Origin: Emiliania huxleyi CCMP1516
Lineage: Eukaryota > Haptophyta > Isochrysidales > Noelaerhabdaceae
Reading direction: 5' to 3'
Assembly: GCF_000372725.1 (NCBI RefSeq)
Contig: NW_005202368.1
Coordinates: 92,045 to 156,044, forward strand
Length of the DNA stretch: 64,000 nt
This document shows positions 38,591-49,582 of this stretch, piece after piece (the first letter of the stretch is position 1; each line of letters starts with the position of its first letter). A program made the position numbers and the translations under genes. A model generated the notes under the pieces. That model worked only from the letters and a program-made list of their open reading frames with translations, was not told where the DNA came from and ran no database searches.

Positions 38591-39769
38591 GTGTATATGG
38601 CCTCCCACCGCATCGGCGCCCGCGTCGCGGGCCTCTCGCCAGAGCAGCTGTGCGCCATCATCGAGGCGCAGGCGGGCGTAAGCGACGCCGCGCTGCGCGT
38701 GGCGGACGAGCACGCCACACGGCTTGTGGAGCAGCCCGAGTGGGTGCTCTCCGAGGTCCTCCTCTCGCCGGACCTCGCCCCGCACATCCTCGCCCATCTG
38801 CCGATCAAGGAGCACGCCGCCAAGGGGACGTGCCGCGCGTGGCGCCGCGGCTGGAAGGAGACGCTGGTGAAGCGCGAGCGGCCGCGCCTGCTCGTGATTG
38901 GCGGCTATGGCACTACGATTGTCGGTGACAATTTCCTCAGCTCGATGGAGCGGTACGACCCTTCAATCAATGTGTGGGAGGAGGAGGCTGTGGCGCCGTT
39001 GCCGACGGCACGACGGCTTGTCGGCACGACGATGCTCGACGGTAATCTGTACGCTGTGGGCGGCTGTGCGGCTGTGGGTGGCGACCACCTCAGCTCAGTC
39101 GAGCGGTACGACCTGGCTGCAAATGCGTGGGAGGCGGTGGCCCCGATGTCGACGACTCGGAGCCTCTGTGGCGTGGCGGTGCTCAACGGCAAGTTGTACG
39201 CTGTGGGCGGCGAGATCAGCTATGACGACGACGGCGTGACCTGCTCGGTGGAGCGGTACGATCCGGCGACAAACGCGTGGGAGGCGGTGGCGCCGATGGC
39301 TGCGGTGAGGATGGGTTTCGGCGTGGCGGTGCTGGACGGCAAGCTGTACGCCATTGGTGGCGGCGACGAAGCCAGCAGCGAGCTGGAATCGGTGGAGCGG
39401 TACGATCCTGCGACAGATGTGTGGGAAGCGGTGGCGCCGATGGCGGCGGCGAGGATGGAGCACGCCGTGGCGGTGCTCGACGGCAAGCTGTATGCTGTTG
39501 GAGGCTACGGCGCCGGCGGCGGCCGCCTCAGCTCGGTCGAGCGGTTTGACCCCGCGCTAAATGTGTGGGAGGCGGTGGCGCCGATGGCGATACAGCGCGC
39601 ACGCCTCGTACTTGCGGTGCTCGAAGGCAAGCTGTACGCTGTGGGCGGGTGTGCTGGCCAGCTCTCCGCCTGCAGCTCGGTCGAGAGGTACAACCCAGCT
39701 ACGAACGTGTGGGAGGCAGTCGCGCCGATGTCAATGGCGCGGATTTCTCCGGGTCTGGCATCGATTTGA
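38591..39769 (+). CDS. F-box-like kelch-repeat protein
   Basis: 392 residues, intronless, from MYMASHRIGARVAGLSPEQL. An F-box-like helical region (VLSEVLLSPDLAPHILAHLP, then CRAWRRGWKE) is followed by six kelch repeats of about 48 residues from residue 98. Each has VAVLNGKLYAVGG, then SSVERYDPATNAWEAVAPM. The six blades would close one beta-propeller. The family couples SCF ubiquitin ligases to substrates. DNA identity between blades is high. Confident on domains, substrate unknown. Confidence 0.88.
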   Translation: MYMASHRIGARVAGLSPEQLCAIIEAQAGVSDAALRVADEHATRLVEQPEWVLSEVLLSPDLAPHILAHLPIKEHAAKGTCRAWRRGWKETLVKRERPRLLVIGGYGTTIVGDNFLSSMERYDPSINVWEEEAVAPLPTARRLVGTTMLDGNLYAVGGCAAVGGDHLSSVERYDLAANAWEAVAPMSTTRSLCGVAVLNGKLYAVGGEISYDDDGVTCSVERYDPATNAWEAVAPMAAVRMGFGVAVLDGKLYAIGGGDEASSELESVERYDPATDVWEAVAPMAAARMEHAVAVLDGKLYAVGGYGAGGGRLSSVERFDPALNVWEAVAPMAIQRARLVLAVLEGKLYAVGGCAGQLSACSSVERYNPATNVWEAVAPMSMARISPGLASI

Positions 39770-40160
39770 CGACGACTCAGCTCAGGTCGGTGGCAGGCGG
39801 CACGGCGACATCAGTGCTCGCCATCTGCTGATACGAGAGCTTGGAGTGGCTTTTCATTGGTACAGGTGCGCGATCCGTGGGGTGACCTGGTGAGACAGTA
39901 TTTAATTCTTTTTGTTAGTGCCAGTGCGCGCCAGTCCCGTGCCCCTTGAGCCTTGTTGTGCGAGGGAGTGTCTCGTACTTGGAGCACTTAGAGTGCAGTT
40001 ATCATATATCAACCGCACGCCCAGACGCTAGACGGGCGATGACGGTCACACAGGAGCGACACACAGAACCACAACACAAACAAGCTCACAAGACACCCCC
40101 TCTCGGCACACTGCTAACGTCAAAAAAACACGCCCGGCGCGGGAAGCGATCGTAGACCCA
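39770..40160. other. Intergenic region
   Basis: Contains sequence shared with 29.99-30.12 kb in mixed orientation, and just before the AOS1 start CGCGGGAAGCGATCGTAG (about 40139-40156), identical to about 36312-36329. No gene seen. Confidence 0.5.
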
Positions 40161-42135
40161 ATGGCTGCTCCGGCTCCCGCTCCAACCTCGGACATCGACA
40201 CCAAGCGGTACGACCGGCAGATCCGGCTGTGGGGGCTCGAGACCCAGCGCGGCCTCCAGGGCACGCGCCTCCTCCTCCTCCGCGCTACCGGCCTCTGCAA
40301 CGAGATTGCAAAGAACCTCGTCCTCGCCGGTGCCCGCCCGCCCTCACCGCCACGCCCCCGCCGCCGCAGACCCATTCGTCCGCCGCGCCCACCGGCGGCA
40401 TGCACCGCCTGCGCCGGCCCTCGTATTCTCCGAGCGTCGTGAACGAGCCTTGCCTTGCGCTGCGCGCAGGCATCGGGCACGTCTCGATTGCGGACCCGGA
40501 CGCGGTGTCGCAGGCCGACCTCGAGCACGGCGGCGTCTTCTCGCTGAGCAAGGACAACCTCGGCAGCAACAAGGCCCCGCTGCACCGCCGTCTCTCTTTT
40601 CTTCTCCCAGCCGCCTCTTTTCTCTCTCCCGCTCCCGTTCCCTCCACCAGAGCTCACCGCGTTTGCCCCTCCACCCCAAGGCCGAGGCGACGGTAATCCC
40701 CGTCCCACCTTCGCCCCTCATCTCCACCGCTGCGTCGTGTCCGCAGGCCGAGGCGATGGCGTCGCGCCTCAAAGAGCTCAACCCGTCGGTCGAGGTCGAA
40801 GGCATCCCAAAGCCGCTCGAGCAGCTGACCGACCAGGAGGCCTATCCACATGTCCCATACGCATGCCCCACACATATCCCATACACATACATGTGCATGT
40901 GCGTGTCTATGCACATGTCCCATACACATTGACCGACCAGGAGCTCCGCTCGTTCCACATCGTCGTCGGCACGCACGGGCTTCAGGGCGTGGACGACCTT
41001 GCCGCCGCCACCGACCGGCTCTGCGGCGCCGGCGGTGAGCCGGCGGCGGCACCCAACGGCAACGGCAACGGCAAGAAGCGGCTGCGCGACGAGGCGCCGG
41101 AAGCCAAGGGCAACGGATCGCATGAGATTGTGCCGACGAGATCGGGGGCGATGCCGCAGCTGCTGGCCGCCGGCACTCTTGGTTTGTTCGGCTTCTGCGC
41201 GCTCGACCTGATGGCGCACACGCACCGCGTGGTCAAAAAGGCGAAGAAGGAGGACGAGGAGCCGCCGCCGCCGGAGCATTTTGTGGTCCGCTACCCCGCG
41301 CTGCGCGACGCGTTCCGGGTGGGCTGGCGCTCGCTGGACAGGCGCACCCCGCGGCTGTACGCTGCGCTGCAGCTGCTGCTGCGGGGCGGAGGGCAGGAGG
41401 AGGTGGAGGCGCGGCGCGCGGAGCGGCTCGAGGAGGACGGGCTCAAGGAGACCTTTCTGCGGGAGCCACTCACCGCTGAGTACGTCGCGACCGTGGCGCC
41501 GAGAGCAGCCGAGAGCAGCCGAGAGCAGCCGAGAGCGGCCGAGAGCGGCCGAGAGGTGGCCGAGAGCGGCCGAGAGCGGCCGAGAGGCAGCCGAGAGGCA
41601 GCCGAGAGGCAGCCGAGAGCAGCCGAGAGGCAGCCGAGAGCAGCCGAGAGCAGCCGAGAGCCGCAGCCAATGCCTTCACTGAATAGGTGCGCCACGCCGC
41701 CACCGAGCTCTCGCCCATGTGCGCCATCGTCGGAGGCACCGTGGCGGCCGAGGTGATTAAGCTGGTCGAGATCGCCGCCGGCAAGGGGCAGGCCGCGAGG
41801 TGTAGCCGAGAGCTAGCGACCTGTCAATGAATCGATTTCTTGAGCAGCTCGGCCGGGCTTCAGAGTGGCGTACGCTGTGGATGTGCTACATCTCGGCTAG
41901 CTCTCGGCTAGCGCGCGGCTAGCTCTCGGCTAGATCTCGCGACTAGCCCCTTGCCGACGTCGATCTCGGCTAGATCTCGGCTGTCTCTCGGCAGGTTGCG
42001 CCGATCAACAACGTCCTCCTCTTTGACAACTCGGACGGCGCACAGGCCGCCGGCATCACCGGCCGCTTCGGGCCGGCCTTCCGGACGGACGACGGCGGCG
42101 TCGACAAGGGCACGCCCCAGCCGGTGGCCGCGTGA
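40161..42135 (+). CDS. SAE1: SUMO-activating enzyme subunit 1 (AOS1/SAE1)
   Basis: Six exons: 40161-40329, 40470-40573, 40747-40839, 40944-41492, 41687-41791, 41995-42135. They total 1161 nt, 386 residues. Diagnostic blocks are YDRQIRLWGLETQRGLQG, GLCNEIAKNLVLAGIGHVSI, DLEHGGVFSLSKDNLGSNKA, LKELNPSVEVE and THGLQGVDD. The C-terminus reads ATELSPMCAIVGGTVAAEVI, then APINNVLLFDNSDG. AOS1 pairs with UBA2 to adenylate SUMO and pass it to the UBA2 cysteine; this subunit has no catalytic Cys itself. Introns 2, 3 and 5 use GC donors. Intron 3 lies between two 14-bp copies of TGACCGACCAGGAG. Intron 4 is a 194-nt GCCGAGAGCA array without in-frame stops. Confidence 0.9.
41493..41686 (+). repeat. GCCGAGAGCA / GCCGAGAGGCA array filling AOS1 intron 4
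   Basis: About sixteen 10-11 bp units between GT at 41493 and AG at 41686. The flanks share GTGGCGCC / GTGCGCC. Confidence 0.8.
41886..41994 (+). repeat. CTCGGCTAG array in AOS1 intron 5
   Basis: Eight or so units of (A/C)TCTCGGCTAG ending in CTCTCGGCAG, the acceptor. Each unit carries TAG or CAG, so the array multiplies potential 3' splice sites. Confidence 0.75.
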
Positions 42136-42691
42136 GGAGCGGGGCATGGGAGAGCTGTGTCGTGCGTGCGTGCGGCGGATGAGGGATCTTGCAGCGCCGG
42201 CTGCTGTGACTCCGTCTTTTTTCTGACGACGGCGGTGGGCCCGCTGTCGCAAGGACTCGTGGTTCCGCTGGGGCCGGGTAAAGTCGAGAGAGTGTGCGCG
42301 TGAAATGTGAAAACTGAAATGAGGGTAACCTTTCAAAGCGGCCGCGGCCCCAGCGCCCGTTTCGCTTTTGCCTAAACTTTTGGGTTTAAGGGAGACACCC
42401 TTTTCGCGGAGAGGGGGGGATGCCATCTCCGATCTGTGCACTGTAGATGCATACGTCAGTACGAGAGACAGCCGTCGGCCCGCGTCACACGTGTACGGAT
42501 GGTACACGCACTAGCCATATTACAATATTCGCACGCCACGGCCAGCGCCGGTCCTGCGGCGCTGGCATGGGTGGCGTGCCTCTCACGTCAGAGCTCGCTC
42601 ACCGCTGGCAAGCTCCTTGTCCTCCGATGCTCCGCGTGCCTCCCCCCCCCCCCCCTCCTCGGACTGCACACCGCGGCGGCTCGAGCATTGC

Positions 42692-42796
42692 CTACTGGTA
42701 GTTGGCCAGCTCCTCGTCCTGGTTGAAGTAGCGGTTGGCCTGCGTCGGCACGTCGATCACGGCATGCTCGTTGCCGATGTCGTTCGGGTCTATGGC
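42692..42796 (-). CDS. Terminal exon of an unidentified gene
   Basis: Reads DPNDIGNEHAVIDVPTQANR, then YFNQDEELANYQ and a stop. Low-complexity-free and protein-like, with a CCATAG acceptor just upstream. The upstream exons were not found in 42.8-43.3 kb, so the gene is incomplete as seen. Confidence 0.4.
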   Translation of the reverse strand, partial: AIDPNDIGNEHAVIDVPTQANRYFNQDEELANYQ

Positions 42797-43354
42797 CAGG
42801 GCGGTTGCAGCCAGGGTGGCGGCGGATGCGGCCTAGGAGCGCTCATATAGAGCTGCTCCTGCTGAGAGGCCACGACCGCTGTGAATCAAATACTCTTGTG
42901 CATGGGCTACTCTGCCTCAGCGCGGCGCGGGAGCCAACGAGTTTTTTCTGGCTGACCCCACAGGGTTCGGACTTTTTGCGGGGTATGGTATGGTACGGTC
43001 GCGCAACCCACCTCGACGGACCATACCCCCCCGCCTGCTGACAGACCCAGCCTGCCCGCCGACGGGACCAAACACGTAGCGAAAGAGAGACCGCCCAGAG
43101 ACCGCCCAGATTGGCACTCATGCCACATGCCTCTCTGGACAGGGTGGCCCGCCACAAGGACCCCAGGAATTGCGACTCGCCGCTTTCCTCCCGCTGTGAT
43201 TCTGTGTGAGCTCTGTGTCTTGTTTTGCCAACAAACAAAAAGTACACCTAAGACGAGAGTACATTTCGGGACCCAAATGTTCACACCCGCCCGCAACCCA
43301 CACAGCTCGGGCCTGGGAAGTCGCGGGGCAGCCGCTCGCCATACGCACCAACGT
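42797..43354. other. Region without a supported gene
   Basis: Upstream of the GBP-like gene; the start-codon-bearing frame from 43127 lacks conservation before 43355. Upstream exons of the leftward gene above may hide here. Confidence 0.35.
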
Positions 43355-45379
43355 ATGCCGCCCCACAGGGCGCTCGCCTACGCGCTCGCCCTCGCGGCGA
43401 CCCTGCCGCTCGCCTCCTCCATCCCCTCCCTCGCCTCGCGCACGCCCAAGGCGCGCTCGACGGCGCTGCTCGCGCGCACAGAGAGCGCTGCCGCCGCGCT
43501 GCTGCCGCGCACAGAGAGGCGGGTCGACGCGGCGGCGGCGTCGGCGGGGCCAGGCGTGGGCGGGTGGGCCGTGTCGCAGGACGCCTGCCCCGACGGCGCC
43601 CCCTTGCCGCTGCTGCGCCACCACCCCTCCAACGGCACGCTCGCGCTGAATGAGGCGGCTCTGCACGCGCTCGCGCGGCTGCCCGCGCCGCTCTGCGTGG
43701 TGAGCGCGGTGGGCCCGGCGCGCGACGGCAAGTCGACCTGGCTCAACCTCTTTTACCACCACCTGCGCGATCGCTGGCCCGCCACCACCGCCTCGTCGGC
43801 CGGCAATTTTGGCGTCGACCACAACGTCCTTGGCGCGGGCACCGAGGGACTCTGGATGCGGCACCTCTCTGCGCCGGGCGGGGCGCGGCTGCCGGGGACG
43901 GAGTGCGCGTCGGTCGTGCTCATCGACACGGCCGGGCTCGACTCGACCGCCCACCGCGCCGACGCGCGCGCCGCGCAAGACAGCCTCGCGCTCGCGCTGC
44001 TCGCCTCGTCGACTGTCGTGCTCAACGTCATGCGCGAGCTCAACGAGGCGGCGCTGGAGCGGCTGCGGGAGGGGGTGGCGCACGTGCGCGGCGCGCTCGC
44101 GCCCGACGCCTTCGGCGCGGGCGGCGGCGGGCCCAACCTCCTCGCGCTGCTCCGTGACGCTCGCCCGCGCCCGCCGCCGCCCGCCGCCGCCGCCGGCCGG
44201 CCGCGCGCGCCTCCGGCAGAGGCGAGCCTGCACGAGGCGCTCGCGCCGCGCGCCGACTCGCTCGACGGGACGCGGGCGGCGCTGGCGGCCCTCTTCCCCA
44301 ACCGCACCCTCGCCGCCGTCCGCGCGCCCGACGCCGTTGACCTCGCAGAGCTCGCGTCGGCGTCTGGTCTGCCGGACGCAGACTCACCCTTTGCCGGCTC
44401 CTTCGCGGCGTCGGCGCAGCGCGCGCTGGGCCTGCTGCAGCCAAAGGCGGTGGGCGGGGCGCCGCTCTCGGGCGAGCTGCTCGCCGCCGCCCTCCACGGC
44501 CTCGTCGCGCAGCTGCAGGCCGGCGCGCCGCGAGGCCTCTCGCTCACGGCCACCGTCTACGCGCTGATGCAGGAGTGGGCGAGCGCCGCAGTCACCTCGG
44601 GGCGGCGCGCCTTCTCGCGCGTCGCGCCGCCGCTGACGGAGATGCGCGGGCAGCTGGCGGTCGCGCTGCCCGCCGCGTCGCTCGAGCTCCTCCTCCGCAA
44701 CGCCACCAAGGCTGCCTACGAGGCGCCCTCTAGATGCCTAAAATCGCGTGTAGGCGCCTATAGGGCGCCTATAGGGCGCCTATAAGGCGCCCGCCGGAGC
44801 AAAAGAGTAGGAAAATCAACGGCCGAAGCTGCTAGGTCTTATTAGATGGACTACTTGGGAGACGTACGTCCCCGTTCGCCCGCCTAGGCGTTCCTCGCCC
44901 GGCTCGCGTCGGTGGCGGACGCAGACGACCCGGCCGCGTGGCTGCAGCCGTACGCTGAGCAGCTTCGGATCGCGGTGGAGGGGGAGGCGGCGCGGCGGCG
45001 GCTCGCGCACCAGCACGCCGCCGCCCTCGCGCAGGAGCGCGCCGTCAGCCGCCGCCTCCGGGACGAGGCTGGCGCGAGCCGCGACGAGATCGAGAGGTTG
45101 CTCGCGCTGCGAGACGCGTCGTCGAGGCTGGAGCGGTGGCGCGGGCTGGCGGCCGACCTGGCGATGTTCGCGCTCGCGGCGGGGTCGGCGGTGCTGCCCG
45201 GCGGAGGAGGGCTCAACCGGCTCGGCCCCGCGCTGCGCGTCGCCCCCGCGCTCTTCTCGAGCCTATTCGCGTGGCGCGTCATCCGACGGCCGGTGCCGGC
45301 GCTGCTACGCAGCTTGGGGCACGCGCTGCACCTGCCCGGCTGCGCGCCCGCGCCGCCAGCCGCGGCGGACGCCACCTAG
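43355..45379 (+). CDS. Secreted or membrane guanylate-binding (GBP/atlastin-like) GTPase
   Basis: Two exons (43355-44722, 44888-45379), 619 residues. A signal peptide (MPPHRALAYALALAATLPLA) precedes the GB1/RHD3-type GTPase domain. Its parts are GPARDGKSTWLNLFYHH (P-loop GxxxxGKS), HNVLGAGTEGLWM (switch I with GTxG), and VVLIDTAGLDS (G3 DxxG). An RD-type G4 is not obvious. A helical stalk follows (LRDEAGASRDEIERLLALRD), then a hydrophobic segment (LAADLAMFALAAGSAVLPGG). GBP/atlastin proteins oligomerise on membranes and remodel or fuse them; a lumenal member with a signal peptide is unusual. The 165-nt intron is GC-AG, has AGGCG at both ends, and contains GGCGCCTATA palindromic units. Confidence 0.75.
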
Positions 45380-45892
45380 GCCTCCCGCGCGAGTGTGTGT
45401 GTGTTACATCTCGTGTCCGGCCACCCACATCCCTGAACCCTGTCCACTGCCCCCCCCGCTCTCGTACCCGTGTGTGGAGTGTGCGCACCATTCTTGCACA
45501 CTGAGCGGAGAGGGTCGGCGTTGAGTAAACATTTGATCTGCATGCATTTCGCCACACTCCCGTCACCTCGCCCGCCCCGCGCACGCCCGCGCCTCCGTAT
45601 GCGTGCGCCTCACGCTCTGAGCAAGCCGCCGTGTGCGCGCAGATGCCGCCCCGGGAGGAAGGGAGGGAGGGGCGTTTCGTTGTAAATTGATGAGAGGACT
45701 AGCACTCACCGCCCGCACACTGCCGCCCATCCCTCCAAACGGGCTTCTTGGGTGGAAACATATCCCCCCAGGCTAGATGGTCACAGATAGCCCCACACAG
45801 CCCCTTACCCCTTCACCCTCGCCTCGCTGCTTGGTGTTTCTGAACACGTAGACGACCACGCTGTGGGGGTTGTGTTATAGGAGTAGGAGTGG
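45380..45892. other. Intergenic region
   Basis: 3' flank of the GBP-like gene; no coding sequence supported. Confidence 0.45.
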
Positions 45893-46045
45893 GGTGCAGG
45901 TTGCTCACCCACGGCACCGGGCCGGTGCTTGCACTTTGAATGCCGTGGGGCTCCTGCCCGTGTCCCGGGCGTGGAGATGCGAGGGTCGCCCCCCCTTGCC
46001 CCACCACTTTGTGTGTGTGGAGACGTTTACCTTACCTTACCTTAC
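45893..46045 (+). mobile_element. SINE-like family B, long copy (left of gene)
   Basis: About 150 bp. CTCACCCACGGCACCGGGCC, CTTGCACTTTGAATGCCGTG, GGGGCTCCTG and the CCCTTGCCCCACCAC core end in TTACC units. It is the inverted partner of 47666-47806 and defines the longer family B consensus. Confidence 0.75.
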
Positions 46046-46134
46046 CTGCCACCGGCGGGCCCCCGGTTACTCAAAACGGTCTGGCCCAGGGGCGGCGAGG
46101 CGGCCTGCTGCAGACGCCGCTCATATACCAACAA

Positions 46135-47668
46135 ATGGGTACAGCCTTCGGGAGCCCCGGCGGCCTCGCGCCCAGTGACGACGAGCGGCCTGCGCACATC
46201 GAGGCCGATGAACATGACACACTGGCTGCGGAAAAGGCCAGCTCCTCGTGGGTGCGGCTCGGCGGAAGCAATCTCGAGCCTTTCCTGCAAGTCGATCCGG
46301 AGCTGAAGCACAGCCCCGTGCGCCTTGTGGACGCACGATACCTTCTGAGGAGCGCGGGCTATGTCATGCACGACCGAGCGCCTTCCCGCGCTGCGCTGAT
46401 CCCAGGGATGGAACCACCCGTTGGCGAACCTTGGTCGTACTCACCTCAGCAGCTTCAGCAGGCACCACTGCTTCGCCGTAGACAGGAGCTGCCTGCCGAG
46501 GCGTTCCTCAGCCTGTGTGACCTGCAGCAGATGGACCAGGTGGTGTCGACGTACGGCGACTGCCTGCGCATTCTCGTAGTGTCGCATCCATGGTTGCAGC
46601 CGGACCACTGCGACCCGTTAGGCCGCAACCTGAAGATTCTGGCACAAGCAGTGGCAGCGTACTTGGAGCAGTGGGGTGGCACGTTTGGCATCTTCCTCGA
46701 TTTCATGTCGCTCCATCAAAAGGACAACCAAGGCCGGCGGACCGATGCTGAGCGTGCTCTTTTCACCAAGGCGCTTGACAGCCTCTCGGAGCTCTACAGC
46801 CACTTGTTCACCCCTGTCTTCAAGCTGACCAAGCTGCCGGGGGACTATCCCCTCGGCTACACCTTCGCAAGTGGCTCGCGCCCCAACAAGGCGGACTACC
46901 AGGACCGAGGCTGGGTGCGCGCACCTCACGCCACGCGCTGCCCTGAGGGAGGTCGCCCCTGACTAAAGGTCCACGCGCCAGCCCGCCCCCCCCCCGCCCC
47001 TATACTCCCCTCCTCCCCTGTCCCAGTGCTTTTTCGAGGCATCGATCGCCAATTTCAAGGACTTTCGCTTGGTGCTCGACTTGGGCGTGCTCCACCCTGC
47101 GGAGCATCAGTACCCCTCCGGCGACCACTCGGCCTTCCACGAGCTGCGCGTTGCGTGCGCGCTGAGAGCCGGCCGCCAAGCGCCGTTGCTGCCCGCTGAC
47201 TTTGCGCGGCGGCTGCGCGGCAAGTCGTTCACGAGCAAGAAGGCCGACTTGCACGTCGTGCAGAGGCTGTACGCGCAGGCCTTCACTGCGCGGCTCGCCG
47301 AGGCGCGCGAGCTCATCTTCCAGGACTTGGGCTGGACGGATGACGACGCCGCGCAGTTGGCACGCGTCGTCGCGAGCGGCGTGATGCTCAACCTGCAGAG
47401 GCTCTCCGTCGCGCGGAATGCCATCGGCGACGCGGGCATGCGCCGGCTCGCGGCCGCCATCCGCCGGCGTGGAGCGCTGCCCGCCATCCGCGCGCTCCAA
47501 CTGAACGGCAACCCCGGGGACATCGATCCAGTGTGGCGCGCGCTCAAGTCTGTGACACCCGCAGACTTCCGATGCCTGCGTGCTAACAACGACATGGAGG
47601 TGGTAGCCTGCGATGGCGCCGTGGATGGCGAGGGACTGCCCATGCACCCAGCAATGACACACACCTAA
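46135..47668 (+). CDS. Unknown protein with DFxSLxQ / RGWCFFE block and leucine-rich C-terminus
   Basis: Two exons (46135-46914, 47027-47668; GT-AG intron of 112 nt), 473 residues. Central block: LRILVVSHPWLQPDHCDPLG, then GTFGIFLDFMSLHQKD and DYQDRGWCFFEASIANFKDF. This is a pattern I have seen in predicted proteins of algae, oomycetes and dinoflagellates. It looks like a Rossmann-type fold related to TIR/HET domains, but that is inference. The C-terminal part has a ribonuclease-inhibitor-like leucine-rich segment (LNLQRLSVARNAIGDAGMRR, then IRALQLNGNPGD). The stop codon TAA is formed by the first base pairs of the flanking retroposon tail. The gene lies between inverted family B copies. Confidence 0.65.
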
Positions 47669-47806
47669 GGTAAGGTAAGGTAAGGTAAACTTCTCCACAC
47701 ACACGAGGTGGTGGGGCAAGGGGGGGCAACCGCCCTCGCGTCTCCACGTCTAACGACAGGAGCCCCACGGCATTCAAAGTGCAAGGCCCGGTGCGCGTGG
47801 GTGAGC
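47666..47806 (-). mobile_element. SINE-like family B, long copy (right of gene)
   Basis: Reverse complement of the 45893 copy with four AAGGT units next to the coding end. The element continues through CAGGAGCCCCACGGCATTCA to the start of the (GT)n tract. Confidence 0.75.
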
Positions 47807-48528
<722 letters not shown>

Positions 48529-48663
48529 TCAGAGGTCCTCCATGGGGGTGGGGTCCGGCTCGAACAGGTCACAAGTGACGCCGTTCCCGCCATCGCCGCC
48601 GACGCCGTCGCCCTTGTCCGCCTCGGAGGCGGAGGCGAGGTCGTCGGGGTCTCGAGAGCGACA
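48529..48663 (-). CDS. Possible C-terminal exon, acidic
   Basis: Reads DLASASEADKGDGVGGDGGN, then GVTCDLFEPDPTPMEDL and a stop. Acidic tail composition suggests a real protein end, but no upstream exon was linked. Confidence 0.25.
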   Translation of the reverse strand, partial: CRSRDPDDLASASEADKGDGVGGDGGNGVTCDLFEPDPTPMEDL

Positions 48664-49582
48664 TCTTGGCTGCCACATGCTCGCCGCACCTCGCACTCGA
48701 GGGCGGGGAGAGGCTCGCCCGGCACACGGCGTCACACTCCCTCCTCTCTGTGGCGCCACACGAGACTTGAGAGCAGGGGGCAGGGGGGAGGGGGCGCGGC
48801 GGACGGTGCGAACTGCGATCGGATCAGGCCCAGGGTACGTGATTTCACATGGAAACACAGCGAATCGGTTTCACTTTCACTTCACATTTCATGTGAAACG
48901 AAATTTCACTTTTTCGAGCGAGTGTGAACGGGAATGATGACGGATGCTCCCACCGAGTTCCGACACTCTGACACTCACTTGCAGTGTTGGTGTTTTGACT
49001 TTAGAAGCGCGCCCCGCTCGCAGTGTTGGGCGCGCGGGGGGGCTGCGGTCGGCCGACCCATGAGCTGCGCGCATGCGACTGCCGGGATGAGAGGCACCGT
49101 GCCCTCGGGACCACGGGAGTGCCCCACCGACGGCGGGCCGCAATGCGCCGTGTGTGGGCCCATCAGCAGCGGTCGCGTGTGTTACTGTCTAGGCAGCGCG
49201 CGGCTGCTGGAGTGTGGAGAGCTGCGCGGCCCGGCGGCGAGCGCGGCAGTGATGCGCCGGCGTGTGCTGGGTCAGCAGACGCCGTGGCCGCTGGCCATGC
49301 AGCGGCCCGGGTCGGGAGACGCGTGGAATTGGGTCATGCCAGTGTACTGACTGACCTGAGAACATAAGCAGACTAGTCAGCAGGCGGGCCCGCTCCGCGC
49401 CGCCGCGCGCCCGGTGGCGGCGCGCCGCGCCCGCGGCGCGCCGGCGCCGGCGCGCCCGGAAGCGGAACCGCTCCCGGGGACCGCGGACCGCCGGTTCCGC
49501 GACCCGGGGATAAAATCTGTTTGACTCCACGCCTTGTGGTCCAGGCCTCTTCACCTCAGGTCTATCGGAGGTCGCCCGATCC
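48664..49582. other. Region without a supported gene
   Basis: Contains a TTTCAC-rich AT stretch (48838-48912) with ATTTCACATG / CATGTGAAA inverted arms and the extreme-GC block at 49381-49505. Confidence 0.4.
49381..49505. repeat. Extreme-GC palindromic block
   Basis: About 125 bp with almost no A or T, made of GCGCGCC / GGCGCGC units and a GCGGAACCG ... CGGTTCCGC inverted pair. May be a structured or hard-to-sequence element. Confidence 0.6.

Noticed and set aside
38591-39769. Kelch and RCC1 blade repeats as DNA satellites
   Set aside because: The repetition is explained by the protein domains they encode.
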